Source of the DNA: Codonopsis lanceolata
Taxonomy: Eukaryota; Streptophyta; Magnoliopsida; Asterales; Campanulaceae
Assembly: GCA_013146195.2 (NCBI GenBank)
Contig: CM028377.1
Location: 105,936,094 to 106,000,093, forward strand
DNA: 64,000 nt
Direction: 5' to 3'
Shown: positions 23,271 to 36,399 of the stretch, piece after piece
How positions within the stretch are numbered: the stretch's first letter is position 1
Layout: each line of letters starts with the position of its first letter
Translations under genes and position numbers: made by a program
Notes under the pieces: model-generated
Databases searched by the model: none
What the model saw: the letters and a program-made list of their open reading frames with translations, nothing else
Told to the model about the DNA's origin: nothing

Positions 23271-26243
23271 TGCGTCGTTGGTTCGATCGTTAGTTACTCC
23301 TTCCTCTCGATCTTCTCCCAGTTTGTGTGGGCCGTTTCGGGTGAGTTCCAGACTTGGTTTAAGTGAGGTTTCAACCTTGTATGGTTTGGTTAGGTGTTGG
23401 GGGATTTAGACTTTATTTAGAGGCCATTAATTTTGATCCAATATGGTGAATGCGGTCGCATTAGATAGCTGATGCCCTCACATGTAATTATGAAAGTTTT
23501 AGGCCGGGGGGATACGGTCACATCCTACCTGATATGCCCCCGCATCTGTCCCGAAACAACATTCCCATGTTTCGATTGTGTTGCTACAATGACCTATCTA
23601 CCCTTACTAAAACCCTCCCTAATCACTCCCTAAGCCTCCCTAATCTGTCCTAAACATATCTTAACATACTTAACTAGTTCTAATGGTAATCTATTAGTAG
23701 ATTTGTGGAGATTAACCTCCTAAAATCTAATTTGGAAGTCACCACATTACATTGACAATAGCCCCACTAACCATTTGTGACCTCTAAGACCACATATCAG
23801 CTGAGAAGACTTCCATTTTAAGTCACCAAGCTTCAAAAACGTGAGAGACCTTTGTGTGGGAGATTGAGAGTGAGACGAGTATGTGTTCTTGGGTTCTTGA
23901 AGGTCCAATTGAAGAGTGTTCAAGCCAATACCAAAGAATCGAAGCTCTCTTCAAGTAGTCTACTTCTACCAGTTTACATTTTTGTTTTAATTACTTGTTT
24001 TGGAGCCTAAGGTAAGTTATATGAAATGAGTTTGAAAATCATGCTAGAAATGTTGTTTATGTACCTATATGAGATTGTGACCCATGACAACATGCTCTTT
24101 GTTGTTGGTTTGATATTTTGGTTGATTATAAAGTGTTATAATCTTCAATTGAACTCTAATATGAGGTAGAAATGCAATGTACTGTCCTTGTGAACTTGGA
24201 ACCTAGCTAGACTTGATAATAAAATTAGAATGGGATTGTGATGCATATATCTCCTATAACCTAATATGGAAATGTGTAGTAAAGACTCGACGGAGTCGAC
24301 TCTAAGGAAGGTTGGAACATAATGAACATCACATTTGATACCTACGATGTTTAGAACTCGTTTGGTTAAGATTACTAACTATAGAGTTTGGTTTACTTGA
24401 GTATATATTGATGTCACTTGTGATTAAATTGGTTGTGAGCAAATATATGCTTAAACATGATTTTGTGGTAGAGTTAATAACCTACTTGATTGGACGGGTT
24501 TGCTCTTGTCGAACTCGACCATAATTTGTTTATGACGACTAAATATCTACTTGTGCATCACATTGAGTCCAGCTGGCATTACTTGATTGGTTAAGTCAAT
24601 GATGGGGCGATACATCGTATATATGACTAAATATCTATGGATCGTTGTACCGGAGATCGAACACACTCCTCCATTGTAGGCCACAGTGGAGGCGTAGCCC
24701 CTTTGTCGTATCAATACATGCGTCACTGACTTGCTATTTAGATGGAGTAGGCTTTCGATATGTCGATGTATCCACCACGAGCATCGAGGGAAGAATGGTT
24801 TAATATTGTGTATTGCAAGAGCTATGCAGCGGCGTCGGTTTTACAACATATCCTACTGTAATACCCCATCCCACATTGGGTAGGTGTAGGAACTGTGTTA
24901 GATTTATAAGGTGGCCACACACTACCTCTGGGAACCAACATCATCCATGGACTTTTGGGTGGGTTGGCTTGTGGTGAGTCTGATAACCCAAGGTGATGCG
25001 TGCTCAGTGGGCCAGTGTGTGCGCTACACGTAGCAAACTGGGCTTTCGGGCTCGGGGCGTTACAAAATGGTATCAGAGCGGGTCCCAGCCAGAAATATGG
25101 GAACAAAGTGTTGTGCGGTCCAAAGTGCTACACCACAAAAGGTGGGAGCCACCTCTTGATCCCCGTACGAGCCACCTCTTGAATCCTCCATCGCCCGGGG
25201 TACGATTCGGTCTTGACGAGGACGTCAAGGATGTAAGAGAGGGAGATTGTAATACCCCATCCCACATTGGGTAGGTGTGGAAATTGTGTTAGATTTATAA
25301 GGTGGCCACACACTATCTCTAGGCACCAACATCATCTATGGACTTTTGGGTCGGCTTGTGGTGGGTCTGATGATCCAAGGTGATCCGTGCTCAATGGGCC
25401 AGTGTGTCGGCTACACGTAGCGAACCGGGCTTTCAGGTTCGGGGCGTTACACCTACTTATATGTTTTATCACTCAAACTTATGTGACAACAAGGTGCTAA
25501 ATGGAATCATGAGAACTATGTGCTTATGAATGAGATGAATGACGATATCTTATTATATTTACCATCAAGCATTATGCCATGACATGTAGCTGCATTTTAG
25601 TAACTTACTAAGTCTTTACGACTTACCCCGTTTAATTTGTTTTCCTTAGATCTGGGTCAAGCCTGAGGTTCGCATTGAGTATGTCGTGTCCGAGCTACTT
25701 AGCAAGATCGTTTGGAGGTTTTTCTTTTGAGACTATGTATAGATGGTCTTTCTTTTACAAAGGACGATGGGAAATCAAGTCATGTAGACTTGACTTGGGA
25801 ACTTATTACTATGCCACTTCATGATACTTGAACTTTTAACCATGATGTTCATGCTACTTATAAACTACTACCACTAACTTGTAATCTTTTGTGTGTCGAC
25901 ATGTATGTCGAGCCTTTGTTATTATTATGGTTCACTGTAGCTGATTCCCCTTAGTACTCTTTTAACTCTTATTTGTTTTAGTTGTCTTTGGCATGTTGTG
26001 GTCGTTGAGGTGTTGTGTACATGTGTTATAATGGTAGGAGTAGTTGTTGGGTTCCGGTTGTAACGTCGCCGAAGACTTGTTTTAATTATTCTATTTTTTC
26101 TGGCCTAGTGTAGCCGAGTTGTTATTAGTAGAAATGTTGTGTCATGTGAATTTTTATATTCTCTATTTATGCATGCTTGACACGTGTCTATTTGGGTGAT
26201 TCGACTCGGGATTCCGCATTGGGGTACGGGTCAGGTCACCACA
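23271..26243 (+). mobile_element. Large gypsy LTR fragment
   Basis: The order of landmarks follows the complete 4-kb LTR at 56786-60802: GTTTCGGG..GAGTTCCAGACTTG, ATGCGGTCGCATT, the CTCCCTAA-rich stretch, a GACTCGACGGAGTCG box, and an end GGGATTCCGCATTGGGGT...CACCACA. The first part of the LTR is missing, and no primer site follows the CA end. A complete TRIM is inserted at 24857-25451. It is probably a truncated solo LTR of a related family. Confidence 0.62.
24857..25451 (+). mobile_element. Complete TRIM retrotransposon
   Basis: Two LTRs of about 208 and 204 bp (24857-25064 and 25248-25451) start TGTAATACCCCATCCCAC and end GGGGCGTTACA. A primer site TGGTATCAGAGCG lies at 25068-25080 and a polypurine tract AAGAGAGGGAGAT at 25235-25247. 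CCTAC is duplicated on both sides (24852-24856 and 25452-25456). The 183-bp interior is non-coding. This is the canonical layout of a terminal-repeat retrotransposon in miniature, which is mobilised by proteins of other elements. Confidence 0.93.
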
Positions 26244-26960
26244 GTAGCTTACCTCTTGAAGCAACAAACCTTAACCAAAAACAAAACCAATCGGTGTAGG
26301 TTGTTCTACTCGTCGAGGGCTTCGATAATCTGAAGTCGGATCGACAAACAAATTGTCGGATGGTCGTAGATCGGAGAATTACCCACTAGAGCACCTTGGT
26401 CTCCCACACTTCTCTCTCTCTCTTTGTAAAAGAATTGTTTGGGGAAGAGAAATGGCCGAGAAATGAGAGGTCTAATTAAGCTAGGTTTGGGTAGATAAGA
26501 GTCTCCAACTAAAGGGGGTAGAATAGGTAATGTTGTGGTACAATTAGGGAGGGTTTAAGCTTAATCCAAGCTTAGTAAATCTTAATATTCACCAATAAAA
26601 CTAACCAAACATGTTAGGATGTAATTAGGACTAATTAGGATAGATTAGGAAATGTTTAGGGAGATTTCGTTAATGGTAGGATAGGTATTTCATGTCCAAA
26701 ATCGAAAAATTGGAGAAATCTACTCAAAGTTATCAAAGAGGGCAATGCGGTCGCATTAGGGCCTAAGATGCGATGAGTTCTGTGAGTAGGGATTTATGGA
26801 TTGGTTTTCTTGTTGGAGGGCTGGGCAGTCCACTGTGTTTGGAATAATTGGAAGCGTATTTTCATCCATATCGGTTGGTAAACTCTTGGTTGGACGGATT
26901 GTTATACTCTGTGTGTAGCAATGTTGTGGGGATCTGAGCCTGGGCATTATAAGCCCTAGA
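26244..26960 (-). mobile_element. Inverted gypsy LTR fragment
   Basis: Read on the minus strand this matches the middle of the 4-kb LTR type: the (A/G)ATGCGACCGCATTGC box, the CTCCCTAA-rich stretch, and a GATTGGTTTTGTTTTTGG...GGTAAG motif. It abuts the end of the forward LTR fragment head to head, which implies a rearrangement or nested insertion. Confidence 0.5.
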
Positions 26961-28112
26961 CAGATTCGAGTTAGGCCTTTTGGTCGAGGATACTCTTGTT
27001 ACTTTCAATCCAATTTCCATATTCTTACATTGTATTATTTTGTTCTAACATTGTTATTGCAAATTATACTTTTGCGCTATAGGAATGTTATATATTATTG
27101 ACATTGGATGGTTATAATACACTTTGGTATATGGAAAGTTTACTGCCAAAGTAAAGACTCTGTCCATTTGGTGAATGTAGAAGTTTTCTTCTACACGAAT
27201 ACTGTTGCAAAGTCACTGCAATAAAGGTGCTAAGCCTTAAAGGTTTCTTGGAATGGCTGGATGTGAAGGAGATGATGATGAAGGGAAACACCACCAATGC
27301 GAGCTAGAGAATAGAGGTAGAACCCGATCCGGTGTCTAAGGGCTTTAACAAGGGAATTGGGGTTTTAAGCAGGGAATGGGCTTCTTAAGGAGTTTTTTTT
27401 TTCTTTGTTAAGATAGGTTATTGAGTCATCTTTAACTTTTTTGTTTGAAAAACACTTACTAATGACTTAATTACATGGGTTATTTTTAATTTTGCATTCC
27501 CGTTTTTTATTTTCTTATTTTCCTTCATTTTAATAATAATATTTGTTTACTAGTTCATTATTTTGTTAATAACTTAGTATTTATTTCACAAATATGTAAG
27601 GTTAATATTTTTTTCTAAGTTTGATCATTTATAGTGACCTTATTGATTTTACAAACAAAATATAGTGACCTTATTGACTTTATAGACGAAAGATATAGGG
27701 ACATTTCTATCTTTTTGAGCATTTCCATCAACTTAACTAACATAAATGACTTTGGGTGACCTAATTATCACCAAATGCCAAATATAGTGACTAAATTGAG
27801 AAAAAATATATTATAGTGAATTTAACGAATAATCCGTGAAAATAAGGTGACCATATTGCGATTTAAGCCAATCCAATTTTTTATACTTTATCTCATATTT
27901 AAATTTAAAGTTAAGTAAATGCATAACTCCAAAAAATGAAAAGAGTTTTCTTTTTTTATCTTTTATCTTTTAGTTTTTCCATCAATCCCATGACCCACCA
28001 TCATCACCATCACCACCACTACCACCTTAAGTTTCACCATTAACCCAAAAATTATTTTTTGATTTGATTTTATTTCATTTTCTAAATCCTTTCTCATTCC
28101 TTCAAAGTAATT
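26961..28112. other. AT-rich intergenic, with a fragment of the dispersed repeat
   Basis: Nothing gene-like was found from 26961 to 27869. From about 27870 to 28112 the sequence matches the 49750-49970 part of the dispersed repeat family (CACCACTACCACCTTAA-type tract, TTTGATTTGATTTTATTTC). An LTR start interrupts it at 28113. Confidence 0.45.
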
Positions 28113-28690
28113 TGTAACTCTCGAATCCTTGTGTGCTTGACTTGCGCACTATGCTTGCATTTCTTCCTATTCCCTTGCTTGGTATGCTTGTTGTGAGAGT
28201 CTAGATGTACGTGACCAAAACCCTATTAGTATATATCTGATAGTCATTGACTTGTTTGGGTTACAAGTCGTAACTTGACATTGGTAGAAACTTGATTCAG
28301 TCTAGAGTTGCCTTGCTTAGTTCTTGTTCGTGACCTCAGTTATGCTCTAGGTCTTTACTTGATAGTCATGAGAGTGCTCGGATGTATTTCAGTCCATGTT
28401 AGAGATGTTCCTTAAGTTTATATGTAGCTTTGATGTTTTAAGCTTAGCCTCCGTCTTTATCGCGAAACATGTAGCTTTGTTTCGATCGGGAGTTGTTGTG
28501 CCTTGTTCTGGTTTCGCTTCAGGTTGTTTTGGGTGTGGTTTGGGTGAGTGCCAGACTTTTTTTGAGTAGGGATTTAATCTAGGATGGTTGGGGTTTGAGT
28601 TGGGGTTCATTTTGGCTTAGTTTTAAGTTTATTTGCATAAAAATCTTGGATGCAGTCGCATCCACCCTTGAATGCGCTCGCATTCAATAC
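28113..28690 (+). mobile_element. 5' fragment of a gypsy LTR
   Basis: It starts TGTAACTCTCG and then follows the first 700 bp of the 4-kb LTR at 56786: GAGAGTCTAGAT, TCATTGACTTG..GTCACAAGTCG-like text, GTGACCTC, GGAGATGTTCCTTAAGT-type text, and the ATGCAGTCGCATCC / ATGCGCTCGCATT boxes. The similarity ends near 28690. The 28691-29190 stretch after it holds a CT-rich block with an unremarkable 110-codon frame that I do not call a gene. Confidence 0.55.
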
Positions 28691-29189
28691 TGAGAGTTCG
28701 TCCTCTCTCTCTATATCTCTATTTCATCAATTCGTCTTCTTCGGTCAATGCTACACCAAATCCAGCTAAAAGAAACTTCGCCTCAAGTCGATTCAGTGCT
28801 CCAGCTCTCTCTCTTTCTCTCCATCGCAACCCCCATGCCTCGCCCCACTCCCAACCTCCATCTCTTCCATCTTTGCCTGAAGTAACTCCAAGCCTAGGGC
28901 TTGAAATCGTAATCTCTCTATCCCAATTCCAATCCAATTATGCTTCAATCGTCATAGATTTGTTCTGTGTTAATAGGGAAATTGTTGGATTGGTAGTGGA
29001 TTGATTTGTTGAATTTTTCGGTCTAGTGAGTGGTACCTCTATAAGGAAAAGAAAAGAGTGGTACCTCTATGTTTTTTAAGGCCAATCTCTTAGAGAATTG
29101 AAACACTGGGTTAATGTGAGTAGCGTGCGTAAAATCAATAAGGGTTAATGTAAGTAGCACGAGAAACATTGGGACTACAAGCAGAGTTT

Positions 29190-29760
29190 AAGATAATCAT
29201 ATTGGTCCTATAATATATCTTACAAACAAAACTACTTCAATAACTACAAATAATTGGGTTCCAAGCCCTAAACCCATCATAATATTTTACTCATTTCCTT
29301 AACTGAGTTTTTAACCCCAAACCTCTTTTGGTCTTCATGGATTACTCCTTTTCATAGGACCTGAGGTAGTTAAATTAAAGAATCTCTCTATTCCCTTCCC
29401 CTGGCTATGGCCATCGACGTTTGTTTCTTCTACCGTAGCTCACATTTAATTGAAAAGACTAACACCTACTTGAATCATTTCAATTAGTCTTATAGTAAAA
29501 TCAGATTCTCTCATTGCTTAGTGACCTAACACTAAAGGGGGAAATCGAGTATGAATGTAGAAACATTCGAAGAAAGAAGTTTGAACGGAAGCTAAAGAAA
29601 TTTTATTTCTCCATTTGAGCAAGGCAAGGTCAACATGTTTCTTGGTGGATGTGAAGGTGATGGTGACGATTGTAGGGATGGCGGTGGTGGTGCTTAGGGG
29701 CGCATGTGGCGACGATTGTAAAGATGATATTGGTAGTTTAGGTGCGATCCTTAGTAGTGG
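29190..29760 (+). repeat. Dispersed repeat family, copy B (partial)
   Basis: It shares CTTACAAACAAAAC, CTCTTTTGGTCTTCA, GATTCTCTCATTGC and the GGTGGTGGTGCTTAGG tract with copy A in the same orientation. The small frame over the last tract resembles the one in copy A, but conservation follows the whole DNA and not the codons. Confidence 0.5.
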
Positions 29761-31375
29761 TAAACAAAAGGATACCCTTAAAACGAGATTTCATAAATGT
29801 GTCATTTACGAACAATATGACAATACTTGAAACCATCTACATATGCCCGAAAAGAGATGAAGACTCAATAAGTCAACAACAACAACGCTGCTGTGATTAC
29901 TCACATGCAACGTTAACATACCACTGCAATTCCAGAAAATATTCTTCGTAACCTCCAAAAGTATTCGTACAAACAGTTTCAACGCTCCTCATGCCTTACT
30001 TTATAATATCGCAATGCCATAATGGTTCATCATATGATCAATTACATCAATTCGAAAATAATTTACTTGGCCAACTACAAAAATTTTCAATAATCAAGTC
30101 TGCAATAACACCACAACCCATGCTTCTTAAGTTATCAGCTACATCAATCACAGAGACATGACAATTATTTCAAGGTTGCACTTGAAAATTGATGTAGAAT
30201 TGCAACTGACATAGACGCCATGACAATCCAACTACAATGATCACTGAAATTCTTTGCACATTCAACACTAACTCTCCGATCGGTGTTCTTCTCAAAATAA
30301 AAATCAAATCCAATCTTGAAAGATTATTTTATAAGATTCCTACGAAATTCATTAATTCCACCTTTAAAGATTTTCCCAACACAAATAATAAGAGATGCCT
30401 AACCAACAGAAGATCATTTCAAGATTACGCAAGACATATGTCATAGCATTGGACACTATCATCGTCACTTTCCAAATTAGCAGGTTTCACAAACTTACTT
30501 TGATGAGACGATGATGCATCGAAACTACAAAAGGATGCATCACGATTGGAATTTGTTAACCGTGATTAATAGAAAATGATGCATCACAATTATATTGCGT
30601 TGCATCACGTCTTAAATTATGTGCATTTCAATGTATATTTTGTGCATCGCCTGATACAAAACATTCATCACGAACATTCATCGAAATAGAATCACCATGC
30701 AAGACTCCTATGTTCATTCCAACCTTTAAACATTGGAAATTTTAATTACGTCTATGGGTATAACACTAACTAATAACTATCTCACCAACAAATTAATCCA
30801 TGTTCTTGCAATCTTCATCATTCGATAAGCAACAATTGACGGGAGATCCCACGAAATATTTAAAACTTAAATTACCAGATTCGACATTGCAATATTTAAC
30901 TATTACAGATTGAATCAAGTCATCAAACCCAAAATTCTCTGAAACTTTAATAACAACTGTATCTTACCTAAATTTGTGCAAAAGGATAATGAGATTATTC
31001 GTTAGATGTAGAGACTATGATTAGAAAATAAGGGAATCACGTATCAAAATGATATGAATATGAATTTAGGCAAATTTGAATTTACATGAATAATCAATCG
31101 AAATAATAGTAGCACAAGGAAACTCTAAAGGACAAAAAGATCTTGACGGGCAGAGGGGTATTTTAAGAAGTAAAGTAGACTTTTGCGGTTAAAAAAAGGG
31201 AGTACACAAGCCGTTACTAATTCATAAAAGTGGACTGGCCTATAATAATTCCTAGTAAGTAACCACTCATAAGCCTATTATTATTCCCACTTTTATCCCA
31301 TGTGAGTTTGGGATATTTAAGTATGAATTATATTGAAGGTTTCATCCTAAAAGGCTAAAGCCAATAAGTAATAGG
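29761..31375. other. Intergenic, no gene recognised
   Basis: AT-rich DNA with only short random frames. Between about 30505 and 30650 the word GATGCATC(A/G) recurs in both orientations, giving a weakly palindromic look. I found no transposon termini. Confidence 0.4.
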
Positions 31376-31499
31376 GTGATAACCGGGTCGGTACCATGCG
31401 ATGAAATTATAACCGCAAAAGTTCATAATTATTTTTTAAAATCGCTACAGTGTACTTTTTGGGAGAAAATGACGAAAATACCCTTAATGAAGGAAAGAC

Positions 31500-31665
31500 G
31501 CGTACACAAAGCCACTGTCCAAATTTGTGCGTTAGTAAAAAAATTTGGGCGTCGTTCAAAAAATTTGGGGTGTCGATCAAAATTTTTGGGCATCACTATG
31601 CAAAACCACGCCCTTTGGCCACTCAAAATTTTGGGCGTCGCTCAAAATTTGAGTATCGTTTATCT
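31500..31665 (+). repeat. Degenerate repeat of AAAATTTGGGCGTCG units
   Basis: Four or five copies of a unit close to AAAATTTGGGCGTCGnTCA occur within 165 bases, one interrupted by a GC-richer insert. It lies about 150-300 bases upstream of the putative plastid-type exon at 31818, so it may be in its promoter region. Function unknown. Confidence 0.5.
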
Positions 31666-31843
31666 TTAATGCCGAGAAATACGCATCGTACCTCTTTCTC
31701 TTTTCACTTTTCTCTGCTTTTTTTCAGTTCCTCCCTTGCTCTCAGAGTCTCAGTCGATAAAGTTGCCAAGCCTTACAAGGATAACACACACATAGTGTGA
31801 GAGGGCCAAAAGAGAGAATGGCTTGTGTATCAACAGGAACATG

Positions 31844-34800
31844 TGAAAGAACGCAATGCCACGGAAACTCAATATGGAACGATGTTACTGCCAATGATAC
31901 ATAACTTCAGGAAGAACGAAGCTGTCTTCACAGAAGTTTCAAACCAACATGCGCTTGTGAGAAAACTGCTTGCAGAATGCTCTCAGTTTATGGCCTTTCA
32001 ATCTACTTTCTCAAGCTCTACACAGCAGGCTGTAAAAACTCAATCTCTCATTCAAGCTCTCTGAATATACTCTTCCTTGCAAGTTTGCCGTCTGTCTATC
32101 TTCTCTGTGTCAAGCTCTCGGCGTAGTCTCAAACCAAAATCACGCATATATAGGGCACAAACTCCGCAAGAACACGGCACAAGGAAACCTTCTCCAACTG
32201 GGTAAGAGATTAGCACAATATTACAAAAGATTATGTTTCCTATTATGATACCTCTAATAACTAAATTATTTTGTAAAGATTTAGTTACCAAAAATATATC
32301 ACAAGATATCTTTCCTAACAAAAACTATGATACATGAAATAACTAAATTATTTGCAAAGATTTAGTTACCTAACTAATATACCCAAAATCTTTTGAAAGA
32401 TTTTCCTATAAAAAACAAATCAATCTACCAAAAATAATCTAAACAAAATCTAACACCTAAAATAAACATTGACTAAATTAAAATTCTTTTTTGACCAAGA
32501 AAGGTGAAAACAAGATAAAATAGGTCATGCCTATTTTACCCTTACAATCTCCCCCTTTGTTGAACCTTTCTGGTCAAATCAAAAAACAAGTGTTTATACA
32601 AAACCAATCAAACCATCTAACCTGCATAGGTTAGAAAATCTCATCTCCCCCTGAATTTGTGCAAGGAGCACAAATCAGAAATCATCACCATCACAAGAAA
32701 CACTTGATCTCTCTCCCCCTATTTGACCGGAAAAGGAAGAGGGATAAACAAGCTTTTAGGAACTCTCAAAAATTCAAGATTTTGAAAAAACACAATAAAG
32801 TGTTCACCAAGATTTGATCACACCACTTAGCAAAAACAGAGCACATCATATCCAGATTCAAAACCTCTTAGTTTCCCACAAAAATTAGACAACCACTACA
32901 TATTTTTCAACATGGAGATTTTTGAAAATTGATTTGCACAGTTTGAGTTTAGGACAAAATTTCACCAAGCTGAATATCATTGCCAACAATGCATGTCCTA
33001 AATTTTATGCCTAAAAAACATGATAACTAAAAGCTAGGCAAAAGAAAAAAGAAAAAAAAAACAATCACACACAAGTGATAAAAGACCAGATCAAAAGATG
33101 TAGTTCCTAATGTTGCTGCATTGGGAGAAGCATTCGCCAAAATTGTGATTTTATTTTCAATTCAATTTTTTTTTAAAATTTTCTCAACCAAAATCCATAG
33201 GTACTTTATTTCCCTAGGAATATAGCTCTACTTTATTTCAAGCTATTCAACACATGCCACTAGGAACCTTTCACACTATTTACCAAGGGAAGCAATTTTG
33301 CATTTTGATCAACCCATGAAATCCGAAGATTCATAGTCCCAAAAGAAAGGTGCCACAACCTTGTTCATAGGTAGCTCTTTTCCGTTAGGTAGCTTTCACA
33401 CTTTTTCAATTAAAGGGAGTCAATTTACTCAAGATCAACCCATGAAAGCCTAAGCTCCATAGTACTTTGACAAATTGTAGTATCCCAAAAATTTAAAAAG
33501 GTAGCTCTTTCCTTTGTGGACTTTAAACATACTCAAGAACTGGGAGAGAGAGAGAATCATAACAAAAAAAAATCACAACAGATTTTGAATGAAATTCCCA
33601 AGCAACCACAAGATATACATACATGTGAGACAATTGATCTAGAGTGCCCTCTAAAGACAAAATGCAATCATGCCTAATTTTTTTTTTTTTTTAATTAACA
33701 AGTGTAAAATCAATGGCACACAAAACACAAGAGATTTTCAAAGATTGAAAAATCTCTCAAAAACAAGACACTTGGCAAATATATCAGCAAGATGATTTTC
33801 GGTCCCAACATGTTCAATGCAAACAATTTACATAATCAACCAAATCTCAAAAAAAGTGGTGTCTTATATTAATGTGATTAGTTCGAGAATAATGAACTGA
33901 TTTTTGTGCTAAGCAAAATGCATAGGTGTTATCAAAAACAAGGTTAACACATCAATGTGAACACATAATCTTTGATCATTTGAAGCATCCATAAAAGATT
34001 TAAGGCTTCTCTCAAAAATATTTTGATAAGCATGCAAATTTTTGAGATTCAACCTTACTTCTTCTCCTTGTGTATATGCCATCATGAATATCACCTATTA
34101 CTTGAGAGATTGGATGGTTTTTCTGAATACGGCTAGGAATATCATGGCTGCAACCATTCAAATTTGACTGATTTTTCTGAATGTACAGACTGATTCGAAA
34201 GTTCAGACCTGTTTCTCGACCGCCAGTTGTCCAATGTTGCTCCCATTGTTGCAACATTGGGTGACACATTGGGTGAAACATTGTGAATCACATTGGCTGA
34301 ACTTTCGTAATATGCAAGTTCATCGATCATGTGCAGATTTACTGGTTTCGAGATGCTGGTTCTCAAGATTTTGGAGGAGGTTCATCATAGGACGGCTTAG
34401 AACCGTGACATATATCAAAGGGTTCACAATATTTGGACTTGCCTTTGTCATTACTACCCTTAGGAACCCATATCTGTTTAAAAACTTTGGGTTGAGATTT
34501 TGAAAATTTCGATTTGTCTTTGAATGAGGCTTCCAATGTGTCCGCCAATGTTGCAACATTGGTGGCGCGATTGGTCGCCCATACTGGTTACGCCAATGAG
34601 CTTTTTCAAAGAAATCTTGCCTCATTTCATTCTCATACATGGCCTTTTTCAAAAACAAAAGGGTTGTATGTGACCAAAGCTTATGGCGTAGTGACAAACA
34701 TAATTTTTCTTTCTTACTCTCGGTTTTTCACAAAAAGCAGCCAGAAAACTTTCATTGGTCCTTTGGTTCCGTATGTTCCTTCTCCCTCTTTCACAAATAC

Positions 34801-36399
34801 CTTAGGGACAAAACCAATACCCGATCTAGAAGTATTACTGCATCGCCAGATCATCAACCTTTTGTTTGCTAGAATTCCACTTGGTCATGGTCTCTTTTGC
34901 TTGAGTAAGTCGCTCCTTTAACTTCTCAATCTCCACATCCTTTCTACTTAGGACACTCTCCGGCCTCAATATGCATTCTTTTTATCGGCATTTGCCTTTT
35001 TAATAGTTCATTTGCCTTACCAAGTAGTGTAACTTGGTGAGCTCTCTTTTCCCAATCCTTGTACAGCTCCTTGTACCCTTCCAAAGAAGTCGAATCATGT
35101 CACCATCATCCCCTCGCAATTGTGGAATTAAAAGCAGAAGAAATTGTTCTGCAATGTCTCTCCCAATGTTGCTCCTGATGTTGCAACATCGGGTGACACA
35201 TTCTGAAACATCCGCATTTTCTAATCGTAATCATAAACAAAGATTCACGTCAAACTGAGTGGTGAGCATTCTTAGTTTAGAAGAACGAACAATGGCAGGT
35301 CCTTCACATAAAGTCTGAAGGGCCTCCCACACATCTTTGGCAGATTCATAATTTGCTATTAATTACCCTAAAAGTATTTGCATCCAAGGCCTTATAAATA
35401 GCAGACAAGGCTTTCGAGTTAAAAGAAGCAGTGTTCCTATCATCATTGGTCCACTCAGATTCTTTGGTGATCTTGACATCACCATCGAATCTACGACGCT
35501 TTGGGAGGACTCCAACCATTTAAAACAGCAAGCCACGCTCTTTCATCAATGGATTTGATGAAGATGCGCATCTTGACTTTCCATATAGAATAATTAGCAT
35601 TTGTGAGAGTAGGAGGACGAACCACGTTCTCATACTGAGAATCCATCACGTCTTTAAAACAGAATCGACTTTTAGTGATATCAAGAGTAGGCTCTGATAC
35701 CAATTGAAAGAACGCAATGCCACGGAAACTCAATATGGAACGATGTTATCTGAGAACTTCGGGAAGAAAAGCTGTCTTCACGCGTAAGTTTCAAACCAAC
35801 ATGCGCTTGTGAGAAAGCCGCTTGCATGCTCTCGCTTATGGCCTTTCAATCTACTTTCTCAAGCTCTACACAGCAGGCTGTAAAAACTCAATCTCTCATT
35901 CAAGCTCTCTGAATATACTCTTCCTTGCAAGTTTGCCGTCTGTCTATCTTCTCTGTGTCAAGCTCTCGGCGTAGTCTCAAACCAGAAAATCACGCCTGCA
36001 TATATAGGGCACAAACCTGCAAGAACACGGCACAAGGAAACCTTCTCCAACTGGGTAAGAGATTAGCACAATATTACAAAAGATTATGTTTCCTATTATG
36101 ATACCTCTAATAACTAAATTATTTTGTAAAGATTTAGTTACCAAAAATATATCACAAGATATCTTTCCTAACAAAAACTATGATACATGAAATAACTAAA
36201 TTATTTGCAAAGATTTAGTTACCTAACTAATATACCCAAAATCTTTTGAAAGATCTTCCTATAAAAAACAAATCAATCTACCAAAAATAATCTAAACAAA
36301 ATCTAACACCTAAAATAAACATTGACTAAATTAAAATTCTTCTTTAACCAAGAAAGGTGAAAACAAGATAAAATAGGCCATGCCTATTTTACCCTTACA
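31844..36399 (-). mobile_element. Non-autonomous copia retrotransposon, complete ends
   Basis: LTRs lie at 31844-32546 (3' LTR) and 35705-36399 (5' LTR). On the minus strand they start TGTAAGGGTAAAATAGG and end CTTTCA. The target duplication ACATG is perfect (31839-31843 and 36400-36404). The primer site TGGTATCAGAGC lies at 35691-35702 (minus strand), and the purine tract AAAGGGGGAGAT abuts the 3' LTR. The interior is only 3.16 kb. It retains part of gag and an RNase H remnant near 33770-33910 (RTNHINIRHHFF-like), while protease, integrase and RT are missing. It needs proteins from a full copia element to move. Confidence 0.9.
35491..35664 (-). pseudogene. Copia gag N-terminus
   Basis: From the Met of MDSQYENVV the frame reads RPPTLTNANYSIWKVKMRIF and SIDERAWLAVLNGW, the usual N-terminal part of copia gag (DUF4219/UBN2-type start). 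It stops at 35491. Further gag text downstream is out of frame, including a lysine-rich coiled-coil-like stretch and KIWVPK-type text, so the protein is not made intact. It lies just inside the 5' LTR as expected. Confidence 0.65.

Noticed and set aside
23140..23409. 89-codon frame with Val/Gly-rich start, similar to frames at 29615 and, on the minus strand, 49196 and 50272
   Set aside because: Similarity follows a GGT-rich tract of a dispersed DNA repeat; frames end at random points and differ between copies.
28672..29004. 110-codon forward frame with Ser/Pro-rich text
   Set aside because: It lies in a CT-rich block after an LTR fragment, has no recognisable domain and no splice or promoter context.
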